A DNA stretch of 37,767 nt from an uncultured Alphaproteobacteria bacterium (GTDB lineage Bacteria > Pseudomonadota > Alphaproteobacteria > Caulobacterales > Hyphomonadaceae). Shown in pieces: positions 7,721 through 16,521 of the stretch (positions within the stretch are counted from its first letter, which is position 1; each line of letters opens with the position of its first letter). The notes beneath the pieces are model-generated. The model worked only from the letters and a program-made list of their open reading frames with translations, made no database searches and had not been told where the DNA came from. Location: positions 1 through 37,767 of the forward strand of contig CAIKWZ010000074.1 in NCBI GenBank assembly GCA_903831255.1, given 5' to 3'. Both the position numbers and the translations under genes were made by a program.

Positions 7721-9646
7721 ATGATAAACGTGACATTTCCCGACGGCACGCGCCGTGAATACCCCGACGGATCGACGCCTCTGACCATAGCGGAATCGAT
7801 TTCCCGCTCCCTCGCCAAGCGCTCCATCGTAGCGAAGGTGAACGGGGAGTTGCGCGACATGAAGCGACCCCTTGAGGGTGACGCCGCGCTTGAGCTCCTC
7901 TCGGCTTCCGATCCTGAGGGCCTCGAGCTCATCCGTCACGACGCCGCTCACATTCTCGCCCAGGCGGTCCAGGAACTGTTTCCAGATGCGCAGGTGACCA
8001 TCGGCCCGGTCATCGAGGATGGCTTTTTCTACGACTTCGCCCGCAAGACGCCGTTCTCTACCGAGGATTTTGAAGCGATCGAAGCCAGAATGCGGGAAAT
8101 CGTCGACAAGGATTATCCCATCGAGCGGGAGGTCTGGACGCGTCAGGCTGCGATCGATCATTTCCGCTCGATCGGCGAGGCCTACAAGGCTGAGATCATC
8201 TCGGATCTGCCCGAGAGCGAGACGATCACCGTCTATCGTCAGGGGCCTTGGGCGGACCTGTGCCGGGGGCCTCACCTCCCATCCACCGGGCGCCTGCCCA
8301 AGGCGTTCAAGCTTATGAAGCTTGCGGGCGCCTACTGGCGCGGGGACCACCGCAATGAAATGCTTCAGCGTATGTACGGCACCGCCTGGGCCGCCGAGGC
8401 GGATCTCGCCGCACATCTGAAGCGGATCGAAGAAGCCGAGAAGCGCGATCATCGCAAGCTGGGACGTGAGCTGGAGCTCTTCCATCTGCAGGAGGAGGGC
8501 CGGGGGATGGTGTTCTGGCATCCTCGGGGGTGGACCGTCTACCGAACCCTGGAGACCTACATGCGTCGCCGCCTCGAGGGCGCGGACTATGTCGAGGTGA
8601 AGACGCCCCAGGTCCTCGACAAGGCCTTGTGGGAGGCCTCGGGGCACTGGGAGAAGTTCGGCAAGAACATGTTCACCTGCGAGACGGAGGAGGGCGAGAT
8701 CCTGGCCGTCAAACCGATGAATTGTCCCTGCCATGTGCAGATCTTCAACATGGGTCAGAAATCCTATCGGGATTTGCCCCTGAGGATGGCGGAGTTCGGA
8801 TCCTGCCATCGTTACGAGCCCTCCGGCGGCCTCCATGGCATTTTGAGGGTCAGGAACTTTACTCAGGACGATGCGCACATTTTCTGCCGCGAGGATCAGA
8901 TCGAGGAGGAGACGCTCGCATTCTGCCGTCTTCTGCGCTCAATCTATGAGGATCTCGGCGTCGAACTTCATTCGGTCAAACTTGCCTTGCGTCCGGATGT
9001 CCGGGCGGGGACAGACGACACGTGGGATCGAGCTGAGGGCATGCTGCGCAGGGCTGCTGAGGCGGCAGGAGAGGTCCTGGAGTTCCTCCCCGGAGAGGGG
9101 GCTTTTTACGGCCCGAAACTGGAGTTTCATCTGAAGGACGCCATTGGCCGGACATGGCAGTGCGGAACGCTTCAGCTCGACTTCGTGCTGCCTGAGCGTC
9201 TCGGGGCTGAGTATGTCGGCGAGGACGGGGTGAAGCACCGTCCGGTCATGCTCCATCGTGCGGTGCTGGGGACGTTCGAGCGGTTTCTGGGAATTCTGAT
9301 CGAGAACTTCGCCGGCGCTTTCCCGATGTGGCTTGCTCCTGTCCAGGTGGTCGTCGCAACCATAACGGAAGACGCATCGGGATATGCTCGCGAGGCGGCG
9401 GCGGCGTTGAAAGCTGCGGGACTTCGCGTTGAGCTCGACCTTCGCAATGAGAAGATCAATTACAAGATCCGGGAGCACTCGCTCCAGAAGGTTCCTGTGA
9501 TCGCGGTTGTGGGGCGCGCCGAGGCGGCGGATCGGCGTCTCGCTCTTCGGCGATTTGGAAGCCAGGCTCAGAGCGTTGTGTCTCTGGATGAGGCGGCGGC
9601 TGATCTCGCGCGAGAGGCGCTGGCGCCTGATCTCCGGCGCATCTGA
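7721..9646 (+). CDS. thrS: Threonine--tRNA ligase ThrS
   Basis: Charges tRNA-Thr; class II synthetase with editing. The 641 residues match the family. Order of domains: TGS (about 1-62); the editing domain with HxxxH at His73/His77 plus CRGPH (Cys181-His185); the class II catalytic core with zinc ligands Cys335 (MNCPCH), His386 (QDDAH) and a third His in VMLHRAVLG; motif 2 [11 protein letters not shown]; and a C-terminal anticodon-binding domain from about 540. The Shine-Dalgarno GGAAGAAG stands before ATG 7721. Its TGA shares one base with the ATG of the following glycosyltransferase. Confidence 0.98.
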   Translation: MINVTFPDGTRREYPDGSTPLTIAESISRSLAKRSIVAKVNGELRDMKRPLEGDAALELLSASDPEGLELIRHDAAHILAQAVQELFPDAQVTIGPVIEDGFFYDFARKTPFSTEDFEAIEARMREIVDKDYPIEREVWTRQAAIDHFRSIGEAYKAEIISDLPESETITVYRQGPWADLCRGPHLPSTGRLPKAFKLMKLAGAYWRGDHRNEMLQRMYGTAWAAEADLAAHLKRIEEAEKRDHRKLGRELELFHLQEEGRGMVFWHPRGWTVYRTLETYMRRRLEGADYVEVKTPQVLDKALWEASGHWEKFGKNMFTCETEEGEILAVKPMNCPCHVQIFNMGQKSYRDLPLRMAEFGSCHRYEPSGGLHGILRVRNFTQDDAHIFCREDQIEEETLAFCRLLRSIYEDLGVELHSVKLALRPDVRAGTDDTWDRAEGMLRRAAEAAGEVLEFLPGEGAFYGPKLEFHLKDAIGRTWQCGTLQLDFVLPERLGAEYVGEDGVKHRPVMLHRAVLGTFERFLGILIENFAGAFPMWLAPVQVVVATITEDASGYAREAAAALKAAGLRVELDLRNEKINYKIREHSLQKVPVIAVVGRAEAADRRLALRRFGSQAQSVVSLDEAAADLAREALAPDLRRI

Positions 9647-10674
9647 TGGTGTCCGGTCCGGGGCGGATCGAGCGGACGCGTGTCCAGCGTCGTCCAGGCC
9701 CTGAGGGGCGGCTGGATTGGTCCGACGTCCTGGCCCGGCCCGATCCGAGCCTCACGATTTCGGCCGTCGTGGTGAGCTATCGCACGGGGCCTGCGTTGAC
9801 GGATTGTCTGTTTGCCCTGGCGGGCGATCCGGACATCGCCGAGATCATTGTCGTCGACAATGGCAATCCGCCCGAGACGGTGCGCACGCTGGAGGCCTTA
9901 GCCGCCCGTGACGCGCGCCTGAAACTCACCGGCGGCGGGGTCAACCGGGGTTTCGCCGCCGGCGTCAATGAGGGCGTGCGAGTGAGTTCGGGAAACCGCG
10001 TCCTGATCATCAATCCTGACGCCATCTTGAGACGCGGCTCTCTCGCCGCCCTTGAGGCGGCCAGGTCCCAGGGCGCCGAGCCGATGATCGTCGGCGGACG
10101 AATTTATGGTCCCGACGGTGTCGAGCAGAGGGGAGCGAGGCGCCATCGCCTGACCTGGGGCGCTGCCGCTGGAACATTTCTGGGGCTTTCCCGGTTTGGG
10201 CTTCATCCTTCGATCAGGAATATCAATCGCAACGAAGAGCCCTTGCCGGCCGGCTCTGAGCCCATGGGGGCTGTCAGCGGAGCATTGATGTACCTCTCGC
10301 GGAGCGGTTTCGATCGTCTTGGCGGATTTGACGAGGGGTACTTCCTCCACGTGGAGGATCTTGATCTGTGCCGGCGTGCGGAGATGGAAGGTGGTTCAGT
10401 GATCTTCGCTCCGCAGGCCGGAGCCTTGCACTATGGGGCCACCAGCGAGGCCACGTCGCGGGATGTGGAGCGTCACAAGGCGCGCGGTCTCGCCCGTTAT
10501 TTCCGTAAGTTTGCAAGGCCGGGCGGCGAAGCGCTGGCGGCAGCGGTTCTGACGCCTTTTTTCGAGCCGCTTCTCCAGATCAGGCGATCGATCGCCGAAA
10601 TTCTGCGATCGGGAACTGCCGATCCGGGCGATGTAGGGGCGGCGTCGGATCGATCTTTCAGTTCGCGGGTCTGA
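9646..10674 (+). CDS. Family 2 glycosyltransferase (rhamnosyltransferase-like)
   Basis: A 342-residue GT-A fold glycosyltransferase of the WbbL/RfbF-like GT2 group, expected to add a sugar from a nucleotide donor to a polysaccharide or lipid acceptor at the inner face of the membrane. Visible motifs: ISAVVVSYRTG (first strand, about 38), IIVVDNGN, NRGFAAGVNEG, the metal-site segment LIINPDA, and acceptor-side GAVSGALMYLSR then GGFDEGYFLHVEDLDLCRR. About 35 extra residues precede the domain. The start overlaps the thrS stop (TGATG). The 3' end overlaps the convergent ArnT-like gene by 17 bp. Donor and acceptor cannot be told. Confidence 0.9.
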   Translation: MVSGPGRIERTRVQRRPGPEGRLDWSDVLARPDPSLTISAVVVSYRTGPALTDCLFALAGDPDIAEIIVVDNGNPPETVRTLEALAARDARLKLTGGGVNRGFAAGVNEGVRVSSGNRVLIINPDAILRRGSLAALEAARSQGAEPMIVGGRIYGPDGVEQRGARRHRLTWGAAAGTFLGLSRFGLHPSIRNINRNEEPLPAGSEPMGAVSGALMYLSRSGFDRLGGFDEGYFLHVEDLDLCRRAEMEGGSVIFAPQAGALHYGATSEATSRDVERHKARGLARYFRKFARPGGEALAAAVLTPFFEPLLQIRRSIAEILRSGTADPGDVGAASDRSFSSRV

Positions 10675-12538
10675 CCGGCTGAGGGCAGCCTGCCGGTTCA
10701 AGAACAGCTGCAACGAGGATCGAGGGATCGCCATTGGAGTAGTTGAACGCGAACCGTCTCGCCAGCCTCAGGCATCGGTCCGCCGCGCTTGCTGATTGCG
10801 CGAGGCCCCTGAGCGCCTCGCGGCCCTCGGCTTCCCCGACATTGATAAGCCAGGCAGGCCTTGGATCGTCCCCTACGTCTGGGATATCGGCCGTGCTGTC
10901 GGGAGGCAGGATGATCCGCCCCCCCACCTCGAAGACAAGACTGGGCTCCGCATAGGCGATAGCGCGTATGACTTTCGGAGCCGGCCCGGAGCAGCCGGAT
11001 GCCTCAAGGATGGCTGTTCCTTCCGGAAAGGCGCAGACCTCCCCGAGCGCGTCGACTGACGCGTTGGTGGCGAGCATCCAGGACTGGTTCGGTAAAACGA
11101 CGCCCTTCAATCCGATCCCCGCCGCAAGAGCGCAGGCCAGCAATGCTGCGAGAACATGGGCCGCCCGTCGGCTCAGAAAGGCCCAGCAGGTCCAGGCGGA
11201 TACAATGAAAAGGCCGATCGTCGTCCACATCCAGGCGCCCGATGCGCCGTAGTCCCGGCTCCAGATGTAGGCCACCCGCTCCGAGAGGCCGGGACCGAAG
11301 GCCTCCGCGGCGTCGGCTCGCACCAGAGCGAGAACAGGCGGGCTTGCGGCTGCGGCGAGCAGAGCGGCCGGAACAGCGAACAGCGCGATTGCTATCAGGC
11401 TCTCCTTTCGGGCGAGGGGGGCCGTCAGCCAGCGCTCGAGTCCCGCCGCCGCCATGAACGCGAGCGCCGGATAGGCGGGGAGCGTGTAGTGGACCAGCTT
11501 GGTCGGGGCGAGTTCGAAGACAAGCCATGTCGGCAGAGCCCAGCAGACCAGAAATCGCCAGACGCCGGCCTCCGAGGAAAGGGCGGAATAGCCGGCGGGG
11601 TCCGTCGCTGCGAGGCTGGCGGGACGAAGACGGGCGGTCTCGAGCGGTCGCCTCGACAGAACGCGCCAGGCGATCATGAAGCCTGGGAGAAGGAAAAGCG
11701 ATCCTGGCCAGAACAGAAGCGGAAGGGCGAGGAGATGGGTGCCCGGCAGTCCTTTGTGGCCCTCCGCGGCGCTGACGATCTTCTGTCCGAGATCGACCGC
11801 CGCTGCCTCCCACAGAAAGGCCCCGTTCGTAGCGATCTGAACCGCCAGAAACCACGGAACCGTGAGAATGATGAAGAGGCTTGGCCCGCGCCAGTCCATG
11901 AGAGGACGCAACCACTCAGCTCGCCTTTCCCAGAAGAAAAGGCTGGCGAGCGCAAGTCCGGCTGTCATGGGGGCAATAACGCCCTTGAGAAGAACCCCGA
12001 CGGCAAGAAAGATCCAGAAGGCGATGCCGAGGCCGATGTCGGCGCGCGTTCTCAGGTGTGCAAGACATCCCATGGCGAGAACCATGAACGCACACTGGGC
12101 TGCATCGGTCTTGGCGATATGGGCCTCCGTCGCCAGAAGAAGGCAGGTGCCAAGGACTGCCGCGGACAGGAAGGCTGTCCGACGGCTGAACAGGGCGAGC
12201 CCCGCCCAGTACATCCCCATCGCCGCGACGGCGCCGCAGATGAGGGAGGGCAGGCGATAGCTGAGTATGTCTCGGGCTTCGGCGCTCGAGGTAAGGACGG
12301 TCGCCGCCGCCTGCATCCAGTGAATTCCGACCGGCTTCTTGTTTCTCAGTCCGTCATGATACCGGATGACGACCAGATCTCCGGTTTCGACCATCTGGGC
12401 GCTCGCCTGAGAGAACCGCGCCTCGTCACGATCGAGTGTCGGCATGAACAGGGCGCCCGGCAGCGCGCAGGCGAGGACGAGGGCTGCGAGGACGAGGTAG
12501 GCCCATCGCGTACGGATCAGAGTGTCGAGTGCGGCCAT
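10658..12538 (-). CDS. ArnT-like polytopic glycosyltransferase (PMT/GT83 superfamily)
   Basis: A 626-residue integral inner-membrane glycosyltransferase that should use a polyprenyl-phosphate sugar on the periplasmic side. After the first membrane span comes the family's acidic loop, TLDRDEARFSQAS (DRDEAR at 36-41), then KKPVGIHWMQ as in ArnT/PMT proteins. About ten or more further hydrophobic spans follow, with a soluble periplasmic C-terminal domain. ATG 12538 was chosen over an in-frame start at 12808 because the first span begins there; the upstream extension looks like read-through of the divergent gene. It is divergent from a GT2 of the DPM/ArnC type that could supply its donor. The acceptor (lipid A, glycan or protein) is unknown. 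Confidence 0.88.
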   Translation of the reverse strand: MAALDTLIRTRWAYLVLAALVLACALPGALFMPTLDRDEARFSQASAQMVETGDLVVIRYHDGLRNKKPVGIHWMQAAATVLTSSAEARDILSYRLPSLICGAVAAMGMYWAGLALFSRRTAFLSAAVLGTCLLLATEAHIAKTDAAQCAFMVLAMGCLAHLRTRADIGLGIAFWIFLAVGVLLKGVIAPMTAGLALASLFFWERRAEWLRPLMDWRGPSLFIILTVPWFLAVQIATNGAFLWEAAAVDLGQKIVSAAEGHKGLPGTHLLALPLLFWPGSLFLLPGFMIAWRVLSRRPLETARLRPASLAATDPAGYSALSSEAGVWRFLVCWALPTWLVFELAPTKLVHYTLPAYPALAFMAAAGLERWLTAPLARKESLIAIALFAVPAALLAAAASPPVLALVRADAAEAFGPGLSERVAYIWSRDYGASGAWMWTTIGLFIVSAWTCWAFLSRRAAHVLAALLACALAAGIGLKGVVLPNQSWMLATNASVDALGEVCAFPEGTAILEASGCSGPAPKVIRAIAYAEPSLVFEVGGRIILPPDSTADIPDVGDDPRPAWLINVGEAEGREALRGLAQSASAADRCLRLARRFAFNYSNGDPSILVAAVLEPAGCPQPVRPAN

Positions 12539-12728
12539 CACTTGGGGCGAAATCCTGCGGAAGGGGTCCCAGTCCGCAGCGCCGGGCTTGCGAACATCCG
12601 CCTGCTTACATCCTCTTTGTCGGGTCGTCGCGGATTTTCTGGATATGACCTCTGCGTCAGCGACCCTCTCGCGTCTGACCGCCGGCGAGGCTATAGGTGT
12701 CGCCGAAGGGCAGTGCGAGGTGGATCCA

Positions 12729-13484
12729 GTGACGGAAGCAGCAACCGGGCCATCCTTAGGCCGTCCGGAGATCAGCGTCGTTGTCCCGGTCCATAACGAG
12801 GCGGGCAATGTAGAGGCGCTTGTTCGCGAAATCGATGCCCGAATGACAGGTCGGGCCTATGAGATGATCTTTGTCGACGACAGCTCGGTTGATGAAACCC
12901 GTCGCAATCTTGTCGCATTGCGGGCGGTCTTTCCTGCTCTTCGCGTCATCGGGCATCGCAGGAACGCCGGGCAGAGCCGTGCGGTGCGCACTGGTGTGCT
13001 CGCGGCTCGAGCCGAGGTCGTCGCAACGCTGGACGGCGATGGACAGAATGATCCCGACGATCTTCGGGGCCTCGTCTCCCAGCTGACACGGCCCGACGCC
13101 CCCTTTGGCCTCGCCCTGGTGCAGGGCCGGCGGGAGAAACGCCAGGACAGTTCATGGAAACGCCTCGGGTCCCGCCTGGCCAACGCTGTTCGGCAGGCCG
13201 TTCTGCGTGACGGAAGCCCTGATAGCGGATGTGGAGCGCGGGCGTTCCGCAGGGATGCTTTTCTTCAGCTTCCCTATTTCGATCACATGCACCGGTACCT
13301 CCCGGCCATGATGATCGCAGAAGGGTTTCTGGTGGAGACCCGTCCGGTCAATCATCGCCCGCGGCGTCACGGACGGTCCAACTACACCAATTTCGGCCGG
13401 CTCGCGGATGCGCTTTCCGATCTCAGAGGCGTGATGTGGCTTCGGCGCCGCAGGCGCTCGCCCGGCGGGGCAGACGAGATCTGA
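12729..13484 (+). CDS. DPM/ArnC-type GT2, polyprenyl-phosphate sugar synthase
   Basis: A soluble 251-residue GT-A glycosyltransferase resembling dolichol-phosphate mannose synthase. Motifs: EISVVVPVHNE (14-24), IFVDDSSVDET (Asp50-Asp51), NAGQSRAVRTG, the DxD-type LDGDGQNDPDDL (102-108), and near the C terminus RHGRSNYTNFGR. It lacks the C-terminal membrane helices of E. coli ArnC. GTG 12729 is preferred because GAGG lies 8 bases upstream and the fold starts at residue 14; ATG 12645 is in frame but has no Shine-Dalgarno. Inferred role: load a sugar on undecaprenyl phosphate for the divergent ArnT-like enzyme. Confidence 0.88.
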   Translation: MTEAATGPSLGRPEISVVVPVHNEAGNVEALVREIDARMTGRAYEMIFVDDSSVDETRRNLVALRAVFPALRVIGHRRNAGQSRAVRTGVLAARAEVVATLDGDGQNDPDDLRGLVSQLTRPDAPFGLALVQGRREKRQDSSWKRLGSRLANAVRQAVLRDGSPDSGCGARAFRRDAFLQLPYFDHMHRYLPAMMIAEGFLVETRPVNHRPRRHGRSNYTNFGRLADALSDLRGVMWLRRRRRSPGGADEI

Positions 13485-13621
13485 TCGCCGGGACGTGGTC
13501 GCGAGCCGGGTGCGAGGGCTTTCAATCGCGCAGATTCGTGGCTAACCTTCCCGCGACGGTCGTGGCGATCCGCTTGTGGTTGAGGCGGAGAGGCCGACGA
13601 ACCGGCGTCTGAGAGGGGCGA

Positions 13622-14077
13622 ATGATGCGCGTGTTGCTCGGGATATTCCCGCTACTGGGCGTGCCGGTGATCATCTATAACCTGATGGCTCTGACCTTTG
13701 GAGGCGGTCCTGACGGATCGATGACAATGGCGGAGAATATATCCCGTCCGTTCGCAACCATCGGCATGGTGGCTCCGGGAGCCGTCTGGACCATTTCTCC
13801 AGGCGATTTGCTGGTCATAGTTTCGTTGGGCTTTTTCTTTTTTGAGATCCTGAAGTCCACCTCGACGGGCGCCTCGACGATCGTCAACCACGCTATTTCG
13901 ATGATGCTTTTCATCATCTGCCTGGTGGAGTTCCTGCTGCTGAAGAACTTCTCCACCTCCGTGTTCTTCATCCTGACCCTGATGGCGCTTCTGGATGTGC
14001 TTGCGGGGGTCGTTGTGACAATTATCTCCGCACGCCGTGACTTCACGGTTGGAGATCAAAATGGCGGCGGACGCTGA
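13622..14077 (+). CDS. Small four-helix membrane protein, unknown function
   Basis: A 151-residue inner-membrane protein. Predicted spans by eye: residues 4-25 (LLGIFPLLGVPVIIYNLMAL), about 60-77, about 88-107 and about 112-135, with a short polar tail. A conserved-looking loop between spans 1 and 2 holds FATIGMVAPG. GAGGGG precedes the double ATG (13622/13625). It lies 48 bp upstream of a small helix-turn-helix gene, so the two may be one unit. The 137 bp upstream, after the GT2 stop, has no gene or clear promoter. I recognise no characterised homologue. Confidence 0.8.
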   Translation: MMRVLLGIFPLLGVPVIIYNLMALTFGGGPDGSMTMAENISRPFATIGMVAPGAVWTISPGDLLVIVSLGFFFFEILKSTSTGASTIVNHAISMMLFIICLVEFLLLKNFSTSVFFILTLMALLDVLAGVVVTIISARRDFTVGDQNGGGR

Positions 14078-14124
14078 CAGTAGCGTCCGATCCCTTCATC
14101 AGGGAATGATTGAGAGGGTATCGG

Positions 14125-14493
14125 ATGGGTATGTTCTTCGATTCCGACTGGTTTGACGACCAGCTGAAGGCGTCTGGACTGACGCGGGCGTCTATGGCGC
14201 AGGCGGCGGGGATGACCCTGGATGAAATCGAAATGGTGTTCCGCGACCAGCGCGAGCTTGAACGCGATGAGGTTCGGGCGATCGCCCGCGTTCTTCGCTC
14301 CGATCCAGACGAGGTCGCCCTGAGGTCAGGGGCCGGTCTGTCCGACGGCGTGGGGACGGATCTTGATCGCAGCGAACCACAGGTCGCCGGACTGGCTCTG
14401 TCCCGCGAGGCTCTCGGCGGTCTTCATGAGCGGATGGACCGCCTGGAGCAGATGTTACAGATGGTGATCAGCCGTCTGGACAGGGTCCGGTAA
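14125..14493 (+). CDS. Small helix-turn-helix (XRE-like) protein with C-terminal coiled coil
   Basis: A 122-residue protein. Residues about 10-62 read like a Cro/C1-type helix-turn-helix: WFDDQLKASGLTRASMAQAAG, then a turn, then DEVRAIARVLRSDPDEVALR. The last 30 residues (ALGGLHERMDRLEQMLQMV and beyond) form an amphipathic helix that probably dimerises the protein. ATG 14125 is used because GAGAGGG lies just upstream; the open frame could begin at TTG 14110. It follows the four-helix membrane protein gene. It may be a transcription factor or a pole/cell-cycle-type adaptor; the target is unknown. Confidence 0.75.
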   Translation: MGMFFDSDWFDDQLKASGLTRASMAQAAGMTLDEIEMVFRDQRELERDEVRAIARVLRSDPDEVALRSGAGLSDGVGTDLDRSEPQVAGLALSREALGGLHERMDRLEQMLQMVISRLDRVR

Positions 14494-14519
14494 AGGTTCC
14501 CTCGGACGCGGCTCCGACG

Positions 14520-14798
14520 TCAGATGGAGCGCTTCAGGACAGGTCCGACCCGCCCCCCTGTCTCTGGTTCGCGGTAGGCGCGAAGAGCCCGGGCGGGAGG
14601 CGCCGTTTCAGGCGAAATCTGTCCCAGAATATGGGCTGCGAATTCAGCGGCAGGCCAGGAGCGAGCATCATGGTGAGCTGAAGCGGGGCGCCGTCCCCTC
14701 CGCTCGCCCTGTCTGCGCTCGAAGGAAGGCGCGGTCGGCCCTGCGACCGTTCTCCGGTCGTCGATCCTGGCGATATGAGGCGAAGGGGCGACCCGCAT
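14520..14798 (-). CDS. Possible small conserved alphaproteobacterial protein
   Basis: A 92-codon frame downstream of phaR on the same strand, 33 bp after its stop. The central segment SWPAAEFAAHILGQ and the end ARALRAYREPE resemble a family of short alphaproteobacterial proteins with an APFLAHLIA-like block, followed by an Arg-rich stretch and a tyrosine; this match is from memory only. The N-terminal 40 residues are Arg-rich and could be non-coding, and no good Shine-Dalgarno is seen. If it is not a gene, the 338-bp stretch between 14494 and 14831 holds nothing else I can support. Confidence 0.4.
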   Translation of the reverse strand: MRVAPSPHIARIDDRRTVAGPTAPSFERRQGERRGRRPASAHHDARSWPAAEFAAHILGQISPETAPPARALRAYREPETGGRVGPVLKRSI

Positions 14799-14831
14799 GG
14801 ACCCCGGGGAGCAAGAAACGGGCCGACAGCG

Positions 14832-15455
14832 TTAATCTTTCTGATGGGGGCGTGAATCAGCCAGTCGACTGAGCTGCCTCTGCATCTCCGCCATCTGTTC
14901 CTGGAGCGCGAGAAGCGCCTCCCGATCTCCTGAAGGTTCCTGCGGGGGCGGGGGGGGAGGCGGGGGGGAAAGAGGTTCGTCCTCCCGAGCAGGCTTGGCC
15001 GTGAAAGGGGTGAAATAGCGCATGGCGTCTTCGAACATCTCGATGTTCTTGAGTACCTGGTCGTTCAGGGTGCGGGCCGGGTTGTCCTCACCGAGGGCTG
15101 AGGACATGTAGCTGCGCCATTTTTCCCGCTGCGCCGTGAATGTATGCATGGAGAGCTCGAGATAGGCCGGAAGCGCGGTGTTCAGACTGTCGCCATAAAG
15201 GCTGATCAATTGCCTCAGAAAGCTGACTGGCAGCACCCCGTTCTTCTGGTTTTCCTGTTCGAAGATGATTTGAGCCAGCACGGTGCGGGTGATGTCCTCT
15301 CCGCTCTTTGCGTCCTGAACCACGAAGTCGCGTCCCTCCCTGACAAGGGACGACAAATGCTCAAGTGTCACGTATGCGCTGGTGGAGGTGTCGTAGAGGC
15401 GTCGATTGGCGTATTTCTTGATGACGATCGGGTCATTCGAATCTGTTCGCGCCAT
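14832..15455 (-). CDS. phaR: Polyhydroxyalkanoate synthesis repressor PhaR
   Basis: A 207-residue DNA-binding regulator that represses PHB-granule and PHB-synthesis genes and is released by PHB itself. The N-terminal domain is unmistakable: IKKYANRRLYDTSTSAYVTL (residues 12-31), VQDAKSGEDITRTVLAQIIFE, then a helical accumulation-associated region (LPVSFLRQLISLYGDSL ... HTFTAQREKWRSYM). A run of eight prolines near residue 165 is encoded by G-rich DNA on the plus strand (14944-14968), and a C-terminal helix follows. ATG 15455 has GGGAG upstream. The long upstream in-frame extension overlaps phaB and is rejected. It is divergent from phaB, a probable target. Confidence 0.95.
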   Translation of the reverse strand: MARTDSNDPIVIKKYANRRLYDTSTSAYVTLEHLSSLVREGRDFVVQDAKSGEDITRTVLAQIIFEQENQKNGVLPVSFLRQLISLYGDSLNTALPAYLELSMHTFTAQREKWRSYMSSALGEDNPARTLNDQVLKNIEMFEDAMRYFTPFTAKPAREDEPLSPPPPPPPPQEPSGDREALLALQEQMAEMQRQLSRLADSRPHQKD

Positions 15456-15686
15456 GAGGAATGTCTCCCGCCCGTTCGGTTCGCCGCACCCGGACACCAG
15501 GATGGCGATTGGCGACGTGAGGTCGATACGGTGGCGGAGACTAGATTGGATCGCTGGGAAAATACAGCTTTGCAACTCCCCGTTTTCGGGCGCCTTCGTG
15601 CGAGGGATTCCATCATTACGGGTTTGACACTCCTCTCGCAGCGTCAATTCAGGTAAGACTAACCGGCTTTCACAAGGGGGGGACGG
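15456..15686. promoter_or_regulatory. Divergent phaR / phaB promoter region
   Basis: 231 bp between two PHB-metabolism genes. On the plus strand a perfect TTGACA (15624-15629) lies 57 bp before phaB; a matching -10 is weak (AT-rich stretch at 15646-15652). A CTTTGCAAC motif near 15570 could be part of a PhaR site, but I cannot confirm a known operator. The phaB Shine-Dalgarno (AAGGGGGGA) is strong. Confidence 0.4.
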
Positions 15687-16412
15687 ATGACGGGCGTTGC
15701 GTTGGTCACAGGGGGGACGCGCGGCATCGGACGCGCCATCTCGGCGCGTCTGGTAAAGGACGGTTTCAGGGTCGCAGCGAACTATGCAGGTAATGACGAA
15801 GCGGCGGCGGCCTGCGCCGCCGAGCTCGGTGTGTCCTGTTTTAAATGGGATGTCGGTGACTACGACGCCTGCGCGAAGGGCGTCGAGGCGGTCGTGAGCG
15901 CTCTGGGGCCGGTGGATGTGCTGGTCAACAATGCGGGGATCACACGGGATTCCGTCTTGCATCGAATGACGCGTGAACAGTGGGATGAGGTGATCCGCGT
16001 GGACCTCACCTCGGCGTTCAATCTGTGTCGCCTGTTGATCGAGGGGATGCGCGAGCGCGGCCACGGACGCATCGTGAACATTTCATCCATCAATGGTCAG
16101 AAGGGCCAGATCGGTCAGGTCAACTACGCGGCGGCGAAGGCGGGCCTGATCGGGTTTACGAAGGCTCTGGCCCTCGAGAGCGCCCGGCGCGGCGTCACCG
16201 TCAACGCGATCTGCCCCGGCTATATTGATACCGACATGGTGGCGGCTGTGCCTCCAAAGGTTCTTGAAGGCATTGTCGCGTCCATTCCCATCGGTCGGCT
16301 CGGCCGGGCCGAGGAAATCGCCGGCTGCGTATCCTTTCTCGCCGGACCCGACGGAGGGTTCATCACCGGAGCGACGTTGACGGCGAACGGGGGGCAGTAC
16401 ATCGCGGGCTGA
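15687..16412 (+). CDS. phaB: Acetoacetyl-CoA reductase PhaB
   Basis: Short-chain dehydrogenase reducing acetoacetyl-CoA to (R)-3-hydroxybutyryl-CoA with NADPH, the second step of PHB synthesis; cytosolic. 241 residues, the usual length. Cofactor site TGGTRGIG (8-15); NNAG at 81-84; catalytic Ser134 (NISSINGQ), Tyr147 and Lys151 in YAAAK; the segment NICSTSINGQKGQ-like region here reads SINGQKGQIGQVNY, typical of PhaB and not of FabG. The end, LTANGGQYIAG, is also PhaB-like. FabG is the main alternative, but the divergent phaR supports PhaB. phaA and phaC are not in the window. Confidence 0.92.
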   Translation: MTGVALVTGGTRGIGRAISARLVKDGFRVAANYAGNDEAAAACAAELGVSCFKWDVGDYDACAKGVEAVVSALGPVDVLVNNAGITRDSVLHRMTREQWDEVIRVDLTSAFNLCRLLIEGMRERGHGRIVNISSINGQKGQIGQVNYAAAKAGLIGFTKALALESARRGVTVNAICPGYIDTDMVAAVPPKVLEGIVASIPIGRLGRAEEIAGCVSFLAGPDGGFITGATLTANGGQYIAG

Positions 16413-16521
16413 CCCGGGTCGCGTAAGGCCGTCGCCAGATCATCCCGTTAACTCTGTTGAGGATTGACACGGGCGGCCGACGAACAAAAATTCGACAAAC
16501 TTCGGGTTCAGAGTTTTCTAC

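Noticed and set aside
7325-8878. 517-codon open frame opposite yidD and thrS
   Set aside because: It crosses two real genes in antisense and has no protein family features.
11156-12796. 546-codon open frame on the plus strand
   Set aside because: It lies entirely opposite the ArnT-like gene, is very rich in Gly, Arg and Glu, and has no domain. It is a GC-rich antisense shadow.
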